Source of the DNA: VFJZ01 sp046598415
GTDB taxonomy: Bacteria; Actinomycetota; Thermoleophilia; Gaiellales; F1-60-MAGs149
NCBI GenBank assembly: GCA_046598415.1
Contig: JBKJIG010000098.1
Location: forward strand, 62,001 to 126,000
Direction of reading: 5' to 3'
DNA: 64,000 nt
The notes beneath the pieces are model-generated. The model saw nothing but the letters and a program-made list of their open reading frames with translations. It was not told the origin of the DNA and searched no databases. Both the position numbers and the translations under genes were made by a program. Positions 54,566 through 62,784 of this stretch are shown here, piece after piece; positions within the stretch are counted from its first letter, which is position 1; each line of letters starts with the position of its first letter.

Positions 54566-54891
54566 CATCCCGGACGACGACCACCGCGCGACCCGAGCAA
54601 CACTACTACGTGTACGTGATCGAGCTCAGCGACACCGCCGGACAGCGGATCCGACCCGATCGGCCGGTGGTTTACGTCGGCCAGTCATCGCGTCCACCGG
54701 AGGAGCGTCTCCGCCAGCACCTCGCCGGCCACAAGGCGAGCCGGTGGGTGCATCGGTACGGACTCCGGCTCCGGCCGAGGCTCTACCGCTGCCACAACCC
54801 GCTCCCGACCCAGGCGGCGGCGCTGGCGATGGAGAAGGAGCTCGCGCGGCGTCTCCGGAAGCGTGGCTACGTCGTACGCGGCGGGCATTGA
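54562..54891 (+). CDS. GIY-YIG nuclease family protein
   Basis: A 109-residue single-domain GIY-YIG protein: YVYVIEL and VVYVGQS are the GIY/YIG strands, Arg in PPEERLRQHLAGH is the candidate catalytic Arg, and AMEKELARRL provides the Glu. Stand-alone domain, no UvrC or endonuclease partner. ATG overlaps the stop of the small upstream gene. Role unknown; related families act in repair, homing or restriction. Confidence 0.8.
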   Translation: MTSRTTTTARPEQHYYVYVIELSDTAGQRIRPDRPVVYVGQSSRPPEERLRQHLAGHKASRWVHRYGLRLRPRLYRCHNPLPTQAAALAMEKELARRLRKRGYVVRGGH

Positions 54892-54913
54892 GCGGGAGTC
54901 AGCAGCCGTCGCG

Positions 54914-54945
54914 CGCGCCGGCCCCCCGGGCGGGAGGCCGGCGCG
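54914..54945 (+). terminator. Strong GC hairpin between the GIY-YIG and moxR genes
   Basis: CGCGCCGGCC (54914-54923) pairs with GGCCGGCGCG (54936-54945), 10 perfect pairs, 22 bases after the GIY-YIG stop. No T tract follows, but the position fits termination before the cox-like operon. The remainder of 54946-55068 shows nothing else. Confidence 0.5.
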
Positions 54946-55068
54946 ACCGCCGACACCGACGTCGACGCTGCATTCGGTCCAGGTTGCGGGGAGGCGAGGT
55001 GCCGGGATTGGGTTACTCTCCAAACCTTCCGCCGCACGTGCCCGACCCCGCCCGAAAGGCCCGAAACT

Positions 55069-55971
55069 TTGACGGAGATCCGCACCTCGCCGGACGCAGT
55101 CGTCGACGCGCTCGCGAGCCGCTCGTATCTGGCCGATCGCAGCCTCGCGACCGTGCTCTACCTCGCCCTCGAACTGGGCAAGCCCCTGCTGCTCGAGGGA
55201 GAGGCCGGCGTCGGCAAGACCGAGCTGGCGAAGGTGACCGCCGACGCGCTCGGCGCGCGGCTGATCCGTCTGCAGTGCTACGAGGGCATCGACGTCGCCC
55301 ACGCCCTCTACGACTGGGCGTACGCGAAGCAGATGCTGTACATCCGCACGCTCGAGGCGACCGGCAAGGCGGGCGACACCGACGTGCTGCACGACCTGTT
55401 CGGCAAGCAGTTCCTCGAGCGCCGGCCGCTGCTCGACGCGATCGACAACGACGACCTCGTGCCGCCGGTGCTGCTGATCGACGAGATCGACCGCGCCGAC
55501 GACGAGTTCGAGGCGTTCCTGCTCGAGCTGCTCTCCGACTTCCAGGTCACGATCCCCGAGATCGGAACCATCAAGTGCAAGGCGCGGCCGGTCGTGTTCC
55601 TGACGTCGAACCGCACACGCGAGCTGCACGAGGCGCTGAAGCGTCGCTGCCTCTACATGTGGGTGCCGCATCCCGAGCTCGATCGCGAGATCCAGATCGT
55701 CCGAGCCCGCGTGCCCGGCGTGCCCGAGCGCCTCGCCGAGGAGGCCGCGCGCTTCGTCGCGAAGCTGCGCACCATGGACCTCGCCAAGGTGCCCGGCGTG
55801 GCCGAGACGATCGACTGGACTCAGGCGCTGATGGCGCTCGGCGAGGAGGAGCTGTCGGCGTCGGTCGTCGACGCCACCCTCGGCTCGGTCCTCAAGTACC
55901 ACGAGGACCTGGAGAAGGTGCGCGACGCCGACCTGGCGCGCATGGTCGAGGAGGCGAAGGCGACGCTGTGA
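55069..55971 (+). CDS. MoxR family AAA+ ATPase (CoxD-like)
   Basis: A 300-residue MoxR ATPase. Walker A GEAGVGKTELAK (about 44-55), Walker B LLIDEIDRADDEFE, sensor FLTSNRTREL. With the VWA and XdhC/CoxF-like genes it forms the CO dehydrogenase/xanthine dehydrogenase maturation set; CoxD helps insert the active-site cluster. TTG start (55069-55071) with GAAAGG eight or so bases upstream; overlaps the next gene by GTGA. No coxMSL genes are in the window. Confidence 0.88.
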   Translation: MTEIRTSPDAVVDALASRSYLADRSLATVLYLALELGKPLLLEGEAGVGKTELAKVTADALGARLIRLQCYEGIDVAHALYDWAYAKQMLYIRTLEATGKAGDTDVLHDLFGKQFLERRPLLDAIDNDDLVPPVLLIDEIDRADDEFEAFLLELLSDFQVTIPEIGTIKCKARPVVFLTSNRTRELHEALKRRCLYMWVPHPELDREIQIVRARVPGVPERLAEEAARFVAKLRTMDLAKVPGVAETIDWTQALMALGEEELSASVVDATLGSVLKYHEDLEKVRDADLARMVEEAKATL

Positions 55972-57164
55972 GCGATGGCCAGGGCCCTCGCCTCGCGGGC
56001 GACGCGGTCGTCCGCAAGCTCGTCACGTTCGGCCGCATCCTGCGCGAGGCCGGAGTCGAGGTCGGCCCCGGTCGCCTGCAGGACGCGCTCCGCGCGCTCG
56101 ACGCGATCGACCTGTCGGTGCGCGACGACGTCTACGCGGCGCTGGCCTGCACGCTGGTCGCGAAGCACGACGACCTCGAGATCTTCGACCGCGCGTTCCG
56201 CGCCTGGTTCGAACGGGCACCGTCGAAGAACCTCGGCCAGCGGCCGATCGACCTCGGCCTCGTCGACATGAAGCCCGAGTCCCAGGCGGTCGCGGCGCAC
56301 TCCATCGCCGAGATCTCGATGGATCCGGTCGACCCCAACGACGCCGAGCTGGCGACCGCGGCGTTCTCGGCCAACGAGCTGCTGCGCTCCAAGGACTTCG
56401 CCGAGATGAGCGCCGCCGAGCTGCGCGAGGTGCGCCGCGCCTGCGAGCGGCTGGCCCGCAACCTGCCGAAGCGCCGGTCGCGTCGGCTGGAGCCCTCGCA
56501 CGGCGGCGAGCTGATCGACCCGCGCCGCACGATCCGGAAGTCGATGCGCGCCGAGGGCGAGCCGATCGACCGCGCCTTCCGCCACCAGAAGCTGGTCGAG
56601 CGTCGCGTCGTGTTCATCTGCGACATCTCCGGCTCGATGGAGCCGTACGCCCGCGCGCTCGTGCTGTTCCTGCAGGCCGCCGTCGCCACCGGCCGTCAGG
56701 TGGAGGCGCTGACGTTCGGCACGCGACTCACCTACCTGACGCCGTTCCTCGACGGCCGTGACCCCGATCGCGCGCTCGACCGGGCGTCGAAGGCCGTGCG
56801 CGACTGGGCCGGCGGCACCCGCATCGGCGAGTCGCTCGATGCCTTCAACCGCATCTACGGCCGGCGCGGGATGACGCGCGGGGCGATCGTCGTTATCGCG
56901 TCTGACGGATGGGAGCGGGGCGACACCACCCTCCTCTCGAAGTCGATGGCGACGCTGCACCGCAGATCGCGGGCGGTCGTCTGGCTCAACCCACTGAAGG
57001 GCCACTCCGCGTACCAGCCGCTCGCGGGCGGCATGCAGGCGGCCCTCCCCCACGTCGACGTGTTCCTTCCCGGCCACAACCTCGCCTCGCTCGAATCGAT
57101 GGTGAAGGTGATCGTGCAGCTCGGGAAGACGCGCGCCGCGCAGCTCACGAGGAGTGCGAGATGA
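55968..57164 (+). CDS. VWA-domain protein (CoxE-like)
   Basis: A 398-residue protein with a C-terminal von Willebrand factor A domain; the MIDAS starts at DISGSM (about 218-223) and continues with later Thr/Asp residues (GGTRIGE; VIASDGWERGD). The N-terminal half is helical. CoxE works with the MoxR ATPase CoxD in maturing Mo-dependent hydroxylases. GTG start overlapping moxR; ATGA overlap with xdhC. Confidence 0.87.
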   Translation: MSDGQGPRLAGDAVVRKLVTFGRILREAGVEVGPGRLQDALRALDAIDLSVRDDVYAALACTLVAKHDDLEIFDRAFRAWFERAPSKNLGQRPIDLGLVDMKPESQAVAAHSIAEISMDPVDPNDAELATAAFSANELLRSKDFAEMSAAELREVRRACERLARNLPKRRSRRLEPSHGGELIDPRRTIRKSMRAEGEPIDRAFRHQKLVERRVVFICDISGSMEPYARALVLFLQAAVATGRQVEALTFGTRLTYLTPFLDGRDPDRALDRASKAVRDWAGGTRIGESLDAFNRIYGRRGMTRGAIVVIASDGWERGDTTLLSKSMATLHRRSRAVVWLNPLKGHSAYQPLAGGMQAALPHVDVFLPGHNLASLESMVKVIVQLGKTRAAQLTRSAR

Positions 57165-58222
57165 ACGAGGACACCCTGCAGACGATCGAGCAGTGGCGCA
57201 GCGAGGGACATCGCGTCGCCGTGTCGCAGGTGGTCCGTACGTACCGCTCCGCGCCGCGTCCGGTGGGCTCCATCTTCGCGGTCTCCGACCACGGCAAGAT
57301 GGCCGGCAGCGTCTCCGGCGGGTGCGTCGAGGGCGCCATCTACGGCGAGGCGCAGGAGCTGTTCGACGGCACCGTGCCCGGCCCCCGCTACCTGCACTAC
57401 GGCATCTCCGACGAGCTGGCCGGCGACGTCGGCCTGGCCTGTGGCGGCGAGCTGTGGGTATCGCTCATGGAGTCGCCCGAACGCCCGGAGCTGCGCCGCG
57501 GCGCCATCGTCACCGCCATCACCGGCCCGCAGGCCGGCACGGGCCTCGTGCTCGACCTCGACCGGGACTCGGCCGACGGCGACCTCGGGGGAGCCCCGCG
57601 CGACGCTGCCATCGAGGCGGCCCGCGAGGCGGTCGCGCGCGAGGAGTCGACCAGCATCGACCTCGGTGACGAGGGCCTGTTGTTCATCGAGGCCGTGCAT
57701 CCCGCGCACCGCCTCGTGATCGTCGGCGCCGTCGATACCGCGGAAGAGGTCTGCAAGCTCGCCCGCCAGCTCGGCTGGCGCACCGTCGTGGTCGATCCGC
57801 GCGTCAAGTTCGCGACGTCGGAGCGGCTGCCGCACGCCGACCGGATCATCGGCAAGTGGGCGGAGGACGCCGCCGCCGAGGTCGACCTGGAGCAGGCCGA
57901 CTCGGTGATCGTGCTGACCCATGACGCGAAGATCGACGACCCGGCCCTGGCCTGGGCGCTCAACGCGGGCGCCAGCTACGTCGGCGCTCTCGGCTCGCGC
58001 CGCACGCAGGGCCTGCGCCAGGAGCGCCTGGTCGAGTTGGGTGTGTCCCGCGACGACGTCGAGCGCGTGTACGGCCCGATCGGTCTCGATATCGGCGGCC
58101 ACACGCCGGCCGAGACGGCGATCGCGATCGTCGCCGAGGTGATCGCGCACCGCAGCGGTCGATCCGGCCGCCAGCTGGTGGCGACGACCGGTCGCATCCA
58201 CCCCACGACCGAGCCGGAGTAG
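57161..58222 (+). CDS. XdhC/CoxF family protein
   Basis: A 353-residue XdhC/CoxI-type maturation factor. The N-terminal domain carries VGSIFAVSDHGKMAGSVSGG, CVEGAIY (about 36-64); the C-terminal Rossmann-like domain has VIVGAVDTAEEVCKLARQ and GALGSRRTQGLR. It delivers or sulfurates molybdopterin for xanthine/CO dehydrogenase-type enzymes. AGGAG precedes the ATG. Last gene of the moxR-coxE-xdhC operon. Possible clients outside the window. Confidence 0.9.
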   Translation: MNEDTLQTIEQWRSEGHRVAVSQVVRTYRSAPRPVGSIFAVSDHGKMAGSVSGGCVEGAIYGEAQELFDGTVPGPRYLHYGISDELAGDVGLACGGELWVSLMESPERPELRRGAIVTAITGPQAGTGLVLDLDRDSADGDLGGAPRDAAIEAAREAVAREESTSIDLGDEGLLFIEAVHPAHRLVIVGAVDTAEEVCKLARQLGWRTVVVDPRVKFATSERLPHADRIIGKWAEDAAAEVDLEQADSVIVLTHDAKIDDPALAWALNAGASYVGALGSRRTQGLRQERLVELGVSRDDVERVYGPIGLDIGGHTPAETAIAIVAEVIAHRSGRSGRQLVATTGRIHPTTEPE

Positions 58223-58235
58223 CGGCCCCGGCCGT

Positions 58236-58254
58236 TTCGGCGCCAGGCGCCGAA
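58236..58254. repeat. REP-like palindrome, GCGCCAGGCGC core
   Basis: TTCGGCGCC (58236-58244), A, GGCGCCGAA (58246-58254). First of three palindromes in the 154-base gap between the convergent xdhC and L,D-transpeptidase genes. Confidence 0.65.
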
Positions 58255-58272
58255 CGGTCAATCCGCGGCGTT

Positions 58273-58289
58273 TCCGTGCCTGGCACGGA
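58273..58289. repeat. REP-like palindrome, GTGCCTGGCAC core (copy 1)
   Basis: TCCGTGCC (58273-58280), T, GGCACGGA (58282-58289). The same core as at 33610 and at 58305-58329. Confidence 0.65.
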
Positions 58290-58304
58290 TCCGTCAGCCC
58301 GCGG

Positions 58305-58329
58305 CGCTTCCGTGCCTGGCACGGAAGCG
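58305..58329. repeat. REP-like palindrome, GTGCCTGGCAC core (copy 2)
   Basis: CGCTTCCGTGCC (58305-58316), T, GGCACGGAAGCG (58318-58329): 12-base perfect arms around a single base. The gap ends 47 bases later at the transpeptidase stop; no other feature seen. Confidence 0.7.
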
Positions 58330-58376
58330 ACAACGCCGTGATGCTGACAGCCGTCGGCACCGTGGCCGGGACCGGC

Positions 58377-59222
58377 TCAGGCTCGAACCTCGACCGGTGT
58401 CCCCGTCGGCGCGAGCTTCATGATCCGCAGGATGTTCTCGTTCGTCACGCGGATGCAGCCGTTCGAGGCGCGCGTGCCGATCAGGCTCGGAGCGTTGGTG
58501 CCGTGGATGGCGATCGGGTTGCCGGCGGCCCACCCCTGCTCGGCCTCGGAGTAGGCGGCGATGCCCAGCAGCCCCGGCCCGTACGGCCCCGCCTTGTCGG
58601 TGAGGGTGTACCGCACGTCGACGTAGAACGACCCGATCGGCGTCGGCGTCTCGGTGTGTCCGATCGCGATCGGCACGCGCAGGACACGCTCGCCCAGCCG
58701 GTACAGGTCGAGCTGGCGCGCCGAGAGGTCGACCTGAATCCGCGTGCCGGTCGTCTCCGACACCAGGCCGCTTGCCTTCACCCAGCCCGTGACGCCGTTC
58801 GGCTTGGCCGGCAGGCGCACGCGGTACCACGTCGGGTTGCAGTCCGCGTCGACGCGCTTGCCCACCGCGAGCAGCACCTGGCGCGTGCCGTAGACGCTCT
58901 TCGGCTGCAGGCGGACGACGACGGCGGAGGAGGCCTTCGGCGCCCGGCGGGCCACGGTCTTTTTGGTGACGTAGAGGATCGTCGCGGTGCGGTCGGTGGT
59001 CGCGCGCCTGGTGCCGCGCTTGCACGCGGGAGAGGCGGCGACGGGCGCGGCGACAGTTTCGGGAGCGGCCTCGGGCGTGGTCGCGGGCGCTGCTGCCGCA
59101 GCCGCGGCGGGCCCGGTGGCCGCCGGCACCGTGACCGTCGGCGACGAGCCCGATCCGGTGTCGCCGCAGCCGGCTACGAGGAGCGCCAGGAGCGCTGCGC
59201 AGAGGAGCCGCATGCAGCGCAT
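58377..59222 (-). CDS. L,D-transpeptidase (YkuD) lipoprotein
   Basis: A 281-residue exported cell-wall cross-linking enzyme. Lipobox LLVAGC (Cys19), an Ala/Pro/Thr linker (about 22-65), an SH3-like region and the YkuD domain with HGTNAPSLIGTRASNGCIR, where SNGCIR holds the catalytic Cys. It makes 3->3 or protein cross-links in peptidoglycan. Start: ATG at 59220-59222, six bases after TAGTGT; an ATG at 59211-59213 is an alternative. The 45-base element shared with the NlpC/P60 gene lies 63-107 bases upstream. Confidence 0.9.
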   Translation of the reverse strand: MRCMRLLCAALLALLVAGCGDTGSGSSPTVTVPAATGPAAAAAAAPATTPEAAPETVAAPVAASPACKRGTRRATTDRTATILYVTKKTVARRAPKASSAVVVRLQPKSVYGTRQVLLAVGKRVDADCNPTWYRVRLPAKPNGVTGWVKASGLVSETTGTRIQVDLSARQLDLYRLGERVLRVPIAIGHTETPTPIGSFYVDVRYTLTDKAGPYGPGLLGIAAYSEAEQGWAAGNPIAIHGTNAPSLIGTRASNGCIRVTNENILRIMKLAPTGTPVEVRA

Positions 59223-59228
59223 TTTCTC

Positions 59229-59234
59229 ACACTA
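59229..59234 (-). promoter_or_regulatory. -10-like hexamer of the L,D-transpeptidase gene
   Basis: TAGTGT on the minus strand ending six bases before the ATG at 59220-59222. Confidence 0.4.
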
Positions 59235-59284
59235 GTTGGGGAAAGACGTCGCCGGTCGAGCCTGCAAGGTGTCGGAGCCGCTGC

Positions 59285-59329
59285 GGCGTGCAGCTCTCGT
59301 CGGATGCCGTCAAGAGTCGCAAGCGCGGA
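59285..59329 (-). repeat. Copy 2 of the 45-base element upstream of a cell-wall gene
   Basis: About 85% identical to 24661-24705, same orientation relative to its downstream gene. Minus-strand core GGCATCCGACGAG and TGCACGCC are conserved. The outer arms GCG.C / G.CGC differ from copy 1 at one pair in a compensating way (A-U to C-G). The downstream block GCTCC...CCTTGC is also shared. Confidence 0.7.
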
Positions 59330-59376
59330 CCCATCGCAGCCCCGGCGGCGCAGCAACCCCAGGCAGCCTCTCTACG

Positions 59377-59382
59377 TATGCT
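59377..59382 (+). promoter_or_regulatory. -10-like hexamer of the thioesterase gene
   Basis: TATGCT ending seven bases before the GTG at 59390; it supports that start over the ATG at 59378. Confidence 0.4.
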
Positions 59383-59389
59383 TGCCGGC

Positions 59390-59827
59390 GTGCGCCACAC
59401 CCTCGACCCGCCGCTCGACCCCGGCGCGTACTCCTTCGCACAGACGGTGCGCGTGCGGTTCGCCGAGACCGACGCGATGGGCATCGCGCACCACGGCAGC
59501 TACCTGCCCTGGCTGGAGGAGGCGCGGGTCGGCTACCTGCGCGCCTGCGGCCACCCGTACACCGAGGTGCGCGCGGGCGGGCACGACATCGCCGTCGTCG
59601 AGTGCCATCTGCGGTACCGGGCCTCGCCGGTGTTCGAGGACGAGCTGACCGTCCACTGCCTGGTCGCGCCGCCCACCCGCGCGACGTTCGAGATCGCGTA
59701 CCTGGTGCGGCGCGGCGAGCAGGCGATGGCGACCGCGGTGACGGTTCACGCGTTTCTCGAGTCTGCGACGGGCCGCCCGCTGAGGCCACCCGATTGGGTA
59801 CGCGACATCGCCACGCCGCTGCCCTAG
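59390..59827 (+). CDS. Acyl-CoA thioesterase, hotdog fold (4HBT/YbgC-like)
   Basis: A 145-residue hotdog thioesterase. VRVRFAETDAMGIAHHGSYL is the 4HBT signature with the catalytic Asp, followed by EEARVGYLR and VVECHLRYRASPVFED. It probably hydrolyses aromatic or short-chain acyl-CoA. The ATG at 59378 would add four residues; I use the GTG at 59390 because TATGCT ends seven bases before it and the residues in between are not family-like. Confidence 0.85.
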   Translation: MRHTLDPPLDPGAYSFAQTVRVRFAETDAMGIAHHGSYLPWLEEARVGYLRACGHPYTEVRAGGHDIAVVECHLRYRASPVFEDELTVHCLVAPPTRATFEIAYLVRRGEQAMATAVTVHAFLESATGRPLRPPDWVRDIATPLP

Positions 59828-59830
59828 TGT
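59825..59830 (+). promoter_or_regulatory. -10-like hexamer of the cupredoxin gene
   Basis: TAGTGT ending six bases before the GTG at 59837, overlapping the thioesterase stop. Confidence 0.4.
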
Positions 59831-59836
59831 CAGGGG

Positions 59837-60163
59837 GTGCGCACCCGCATCGCACTCACCCTCGCGGCTCTGACAGTCGCTGTCGCCGCGCCCGCCGCAG
59901 ACGCCGTCACGAAGAGCGTCCGGCTCGAGTCGAAGACCTTCGCGCCCGCGACGATCACGATCCACGCCGGCGACGGCATCCGCTTCCGGTGGATCTCCGG
60001 CTACCACAACATCCGCCGGGCCAGCGGGCCGTCGTTCACGGCGGTGCGGAGCCGCAGCACGGGCACCGTGCGCCGCACGTTCCCGACGATCGGCCGGTAC
60101 CGACTGGTCTGCACGATCCACCGCGACCTCGGCATGTACCTCACCGTCCGCGTCAGACGCTGA
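59837..60163 (+). CDS. Exported cupredoxin-like protein
   Basis: A 108-residue protein with a signal peptide (about 1-23) and a plastocyanin-type beta sandwich. Copper ligands appear as His in SGYHNIR and Cys, His, Met in LVCTIHRDLGM, a complete type-1 site. It could carry single electrons outside the membrane. Small for the family but not truncated. GTG start. No partner gene is adjacent. Confidence 0.8.
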   Translation: MRTRIALTLAALTVAVAAPAADAVTKSVRLESKTFAPATITIHAGDGIRFRWISGYHNIRRASGPSFTAVRSRSTGTVRRTFPTIGRYRLVCTIHRDLGMYLTVRVRR

Positions 60164-60165
60164 AG

Positions 60166-60171
60166 TACGGT
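60166..60171 (+). promoter_or_regulatory. -10-like hexamer of the IMPDH-like gene
   Basis: TACGGT ending six bases before the GTG at 60178. Confidence 0.4.
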
Positions 60172-60177
60172 GCGGGC

Positions 60178-61611
60178 GTGCCCGAGTTCCCCCTCGCCCT
60201 CACGTACGACGACGTGCTGCTGGTGCCGCGCAGGTCGGGTATCGGATCGCGGGCCGACGTCGACACCTCGGCGCGGCTGACCCGGAAGCTGACGATCACC
60301 GCGCCGATCGTGGCCGCCAACATGGAGACGGTGACCGAGGCGCGCATGGCCATCGCGATGGCGCGCGCCGGCGGGCTCGGCGTCATCCACCGCTTCCTGC
60401 CGCTCGACCAGCAGGTGGCGGAGGTGGAACGTGTCAAGCGCGCCGAGAACCTCGTGATCGCCCAGCCGTACGCGATCGCGGCCGACGCGACCATCGCGGC
60501 GGCGCTCGAGGTGATGCGCACCCGCGAGGTGAGGAGCCTGCTGGTGACCGCGTCCGACGGGCGCCTCGGCGGCATCCTCACGACGCGCGACCTGGTGCTC
60601 GCCGAGCCCGGCGACACCGTCGGGCAGCACGCCACGCCGCGCGAGCGCCTGGTGACCGCGAGCCCTGGCATCGACCTGGACGAGGCACGGCAGCTGCTGC
60701 ACCGCCACCGGCTCGAGAAGCTGCCGTTGCTCGACGACGACGGCTTCGTCGCCGGCCTCGTCACGATGCGCGACCTGATGGCGCTGCGCGAGCGCCCGCG
60801 CGCGTCGAAGGACGATCACGGCCAGCTGCTGGTGGGCGCCGCCATCGGCGTGCGCGGCGACTGGCTGGAGCGCGCCGCGGCGCTCGTGGCGGCGGGCGCC
60901 GACGCGCTCGTGCTCGACATCGCCCACGGCCACGCCGACCACGCCGTCCGCGCGCTGGAGCATCTTCGCAGCGAACTCCCCGACGCGCAGCTGGTGGCCG
61001 GCAACGTCGCCACCGGCGAGGGCGCCGACGACCTCTGCAACGCCGGCGCCGACGCCGTCAAGGTCGGCGTCGGTCCCGGCTCCGCCTGCACCACGCGCAT
61101 CGTCGCCGGCGTCGGCGTGCCGCAGCTGACGGCCGTGCTCGACGCCGTCGCGGCGTGCGCCAAGCACGACGTGCCGGTGATCGCCGACGGCGGCATCCGC
61201 GAGCCCGGTGACGTCGCGAAGGCGATCGCCGCCGGCGCCGAGACCGTGATGGTCGGCAACCTGCTGGCCGGCACCGACGAGAGCCCGGGCCGGCTGGTCT
61301 CCCGCGGCGGCCAGAAGTTCAAGGTGTACCGCGGCATGGCCTCGGCCGAGGCGACCCGCATCCGGATGGCGGCCGAGGGATTCGAGCCGCCCGAGGGCAC
61401 CGAGTTCGCGCAGGTGGTGCCGGAGGGCGTCGAGGCGACGGTGCCGCACCGCGGCGAGGCGGGCCTGGTCGTGCACCGGCTGGTCGGCGGTCTGCGCTCG
61501 GCGATGAGCTACGCCGACGCGCACACGATCGCCGAGTTCCACGCCAACGCGCGGTTCGTGCGCATCACCACGGCCGGGCTCATCGAGTCCCGCCCGCACG
61601 ATCTGCACTGA
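60178..61611 (+). CDS. guaB: IMP dehydrogenase/GMP reductase family protein (GuaB-like)
   Basis: A 477-residue IMPDH-superfamily enzyme: TIM barrel, two CBS repeats (about 93-205), catalytic loop GVGPGSACTTRIVAGVG with Cys, and a YRGMAS motif. Lacks some residues of the classic IMPDH start (ANMETVTEARMAIAMARAGG instead of the SAAMDTVTE form), so it may be a second, GuaB1- or GMP-reductase-like paralogue. GTG start; the long upstream open frame is not homologous. Confidence 0.88.
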   Translation: MPEFPLALTYDDVLLVPRRSGIGSRADVDTSARLTRKLTITAPIVAANMETVTEARMAIAMARAGGLGVIHRFLPLDQQVAEVERVKRAENLVIAQPYAIAADATIAAALEVMRTREVRSLLVTASDGRLGGILTTRDLVLAEPGDTVGQHATPRERLVTASPGIDLDEARQLLHRHRLEKLPLLDDDGFVAGLVTMRDLMALRERPRASKDDHGQLLVGAAIGVRGDWLERAAALVAAGADALVLDIAHGHADHAVRALEHLRSELPDAQLVAGNVATGEGADDLCNAGADAVKVGVGPGSACTTRIVAGVGVPQLTAVLDAVAACAKHDVPVIADGGIREPGDVAKAIAAGAETVMVGNLLAGTDESPGRLVSRGGQKFKVYRGMASAEATRIRMAAEGFEPPEGTEFAQVVPEGVEATVPHRGEAGLVVHRLVGGLRSAMSYADAHTIAEFHANARFVRITTAGLIESRPHDLH

Positions 61612-61634
61612 GCCTGGCGCCGCCCTCGGCACGC

Positions 61635-61640
61635 CATACT
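61635..61640 (+). promoter_or_regulatory. -10-like hexamer of the amidase gene
   Basis: CATACT ending seven bases before the GTG at 61648. Confidence 0.3.
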
Positions 61641-61647
61641 GCGGGGC

Positions 61648-62784
61648 GTGTCGGACCCGCTGAACATCTTCATCACCCGCTGCGAGACGAGCGGCACGCG
61701 CCGCTGCGGCGTCAAGGACCTGTTCCACACCGCCGGCGTGCGGACGACGTACGGCTCGCGCGTCTACGGCGACCACGTACCCACCAGGGATGCGGTCGCC
61801 TGGCAGCGACTGGCCGCCGACGGCTGGACGCTGGCCGGCAAGACGAACCTGCACGAGTTCGCCTACGGCACCTCGTCGCAGAACCCCTGGTACGGCACGA
61901 TCGGCAACCCGCACAACCCGGAGCGCGTCGCCGGCGGCTCGTCGGGCGGCTCGGCCGCGGGCATCGTGACGGGGGACTTCGAGCTGGGCCTCGGCACTGA
62001 CACGGCCGGCTCGATCCGCATCCCGGCGTCGTGGTGCGGCGTCGTCGGCTTCAAGCCCTCGCACGGCGCGGTGCCATCCGACGGCTGCTTCGCGCTGGTG
62101 CCGTGGGTCGACCATGTCGGCCCGATCGCGGCCGACGTCGCGACCTGCGCCGACACGTTCGCCGTGCTGGCGCAGCGGCCCCGCGCGACCGCCGCCGACG
62201 CCTCGTCGCTGGACGCCGTGGTGGTCGATGCGATCGACGGCATCACGGTCGAGCCGTCCGTCGCGGCCGCGTTCGCCGCCGCGATCGATCGGCTGCGCGA
62301 GGCCGGCGTCGCCACGACGACGAGCGACTGGGAACGCCTGCCGCAGGGCATCGTGCAGATGCGGCTGATGGCTGCGGCCCACGTGCACCGCAAGACGTTC
62401 CCCTCCCAGCGCGACCTCTACGGACCCGACGTGGCCGGCAAGCTCGACCGCGGGCTCGAGCCGCTGGACGAGGCCGGGCAGCTCGCGCACCTGGCGGAGG
62501 CCGAGCGCTGGAAGGCCGGCTGCCGGCAGCGCCTCGGCGGCGCGCAGCTGGTGATCATGCCGACGATTCCGATCGGCCCGCCGCCGCTCGACGTGGACGA
62601 GGTATCGCTCCGCGGCACGGTCTTCGCGCACACGCAGCTGTTCAACCATCTCGGCTGGCCGTCGATCACGATTCCCTGCGGCGTCGACGCCGACGGCATG
62701 CCGGTCGGGATGATGCTGTCAGGGCCGGGCGACGATGTCGTGCTGGGTGCGGCGCTCGCGCTGGAGGGCGCGATCCGCGGCTGA
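61648..62784 (+). CDS. Amidase signature family protein
   Basis: A 378-residue amidase signature enzyme. The catalytic Lys is in CGVKDLFHTAG, the cis-Ser and Ser nucleophile in AGGSSGGSAAG and GTDTAGSIRIPA. Shorter than GatA (about 480), so a stand-alone amidase rather than the transamidosome subunit; substrate unknown. GTG start. Convergent with the LLM gene. Confidence 0.88.
   Translation: MSDPLNIFITRCETSGTRRCGVKDLFHTAGVRTTYGSRVYGDHVPTRDAVAWQRLAADGWTLAGKTNLHEFAYGTSSQNPWYGTIGNPHNPERVAGGSSGGSAAGIVTGDFELGLGTDTAGSIRIPASWCGVVGFKPSHGAVPSDGCFALVPWVDHVGPIAADVATCADTFAVLAQRPRATAADASSLDAVVVDAIDGITVEPSVAAAFAAAIDRLREAGVATTTSDWERLPQGIVQMRLMAAAHVHRKTFPSQRDLYGPDVAGKLDRGLEPLDEAGQLAHLAEAERWKAGCRQRLGGAQLVIMPTIPIGPPPLDVDEVSLRGTVFAHTQLFNHLGWPSITIPCGVDADGMPVGMMLSGPGDDVVLGAALALEGAIRG

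Noticed and set aside
54127..54900. GIY-YIG pair as remnant of a prophage or homing element
   Set aside because: No integrase, intron or direct repeats nearby and base composition matches neighbours.
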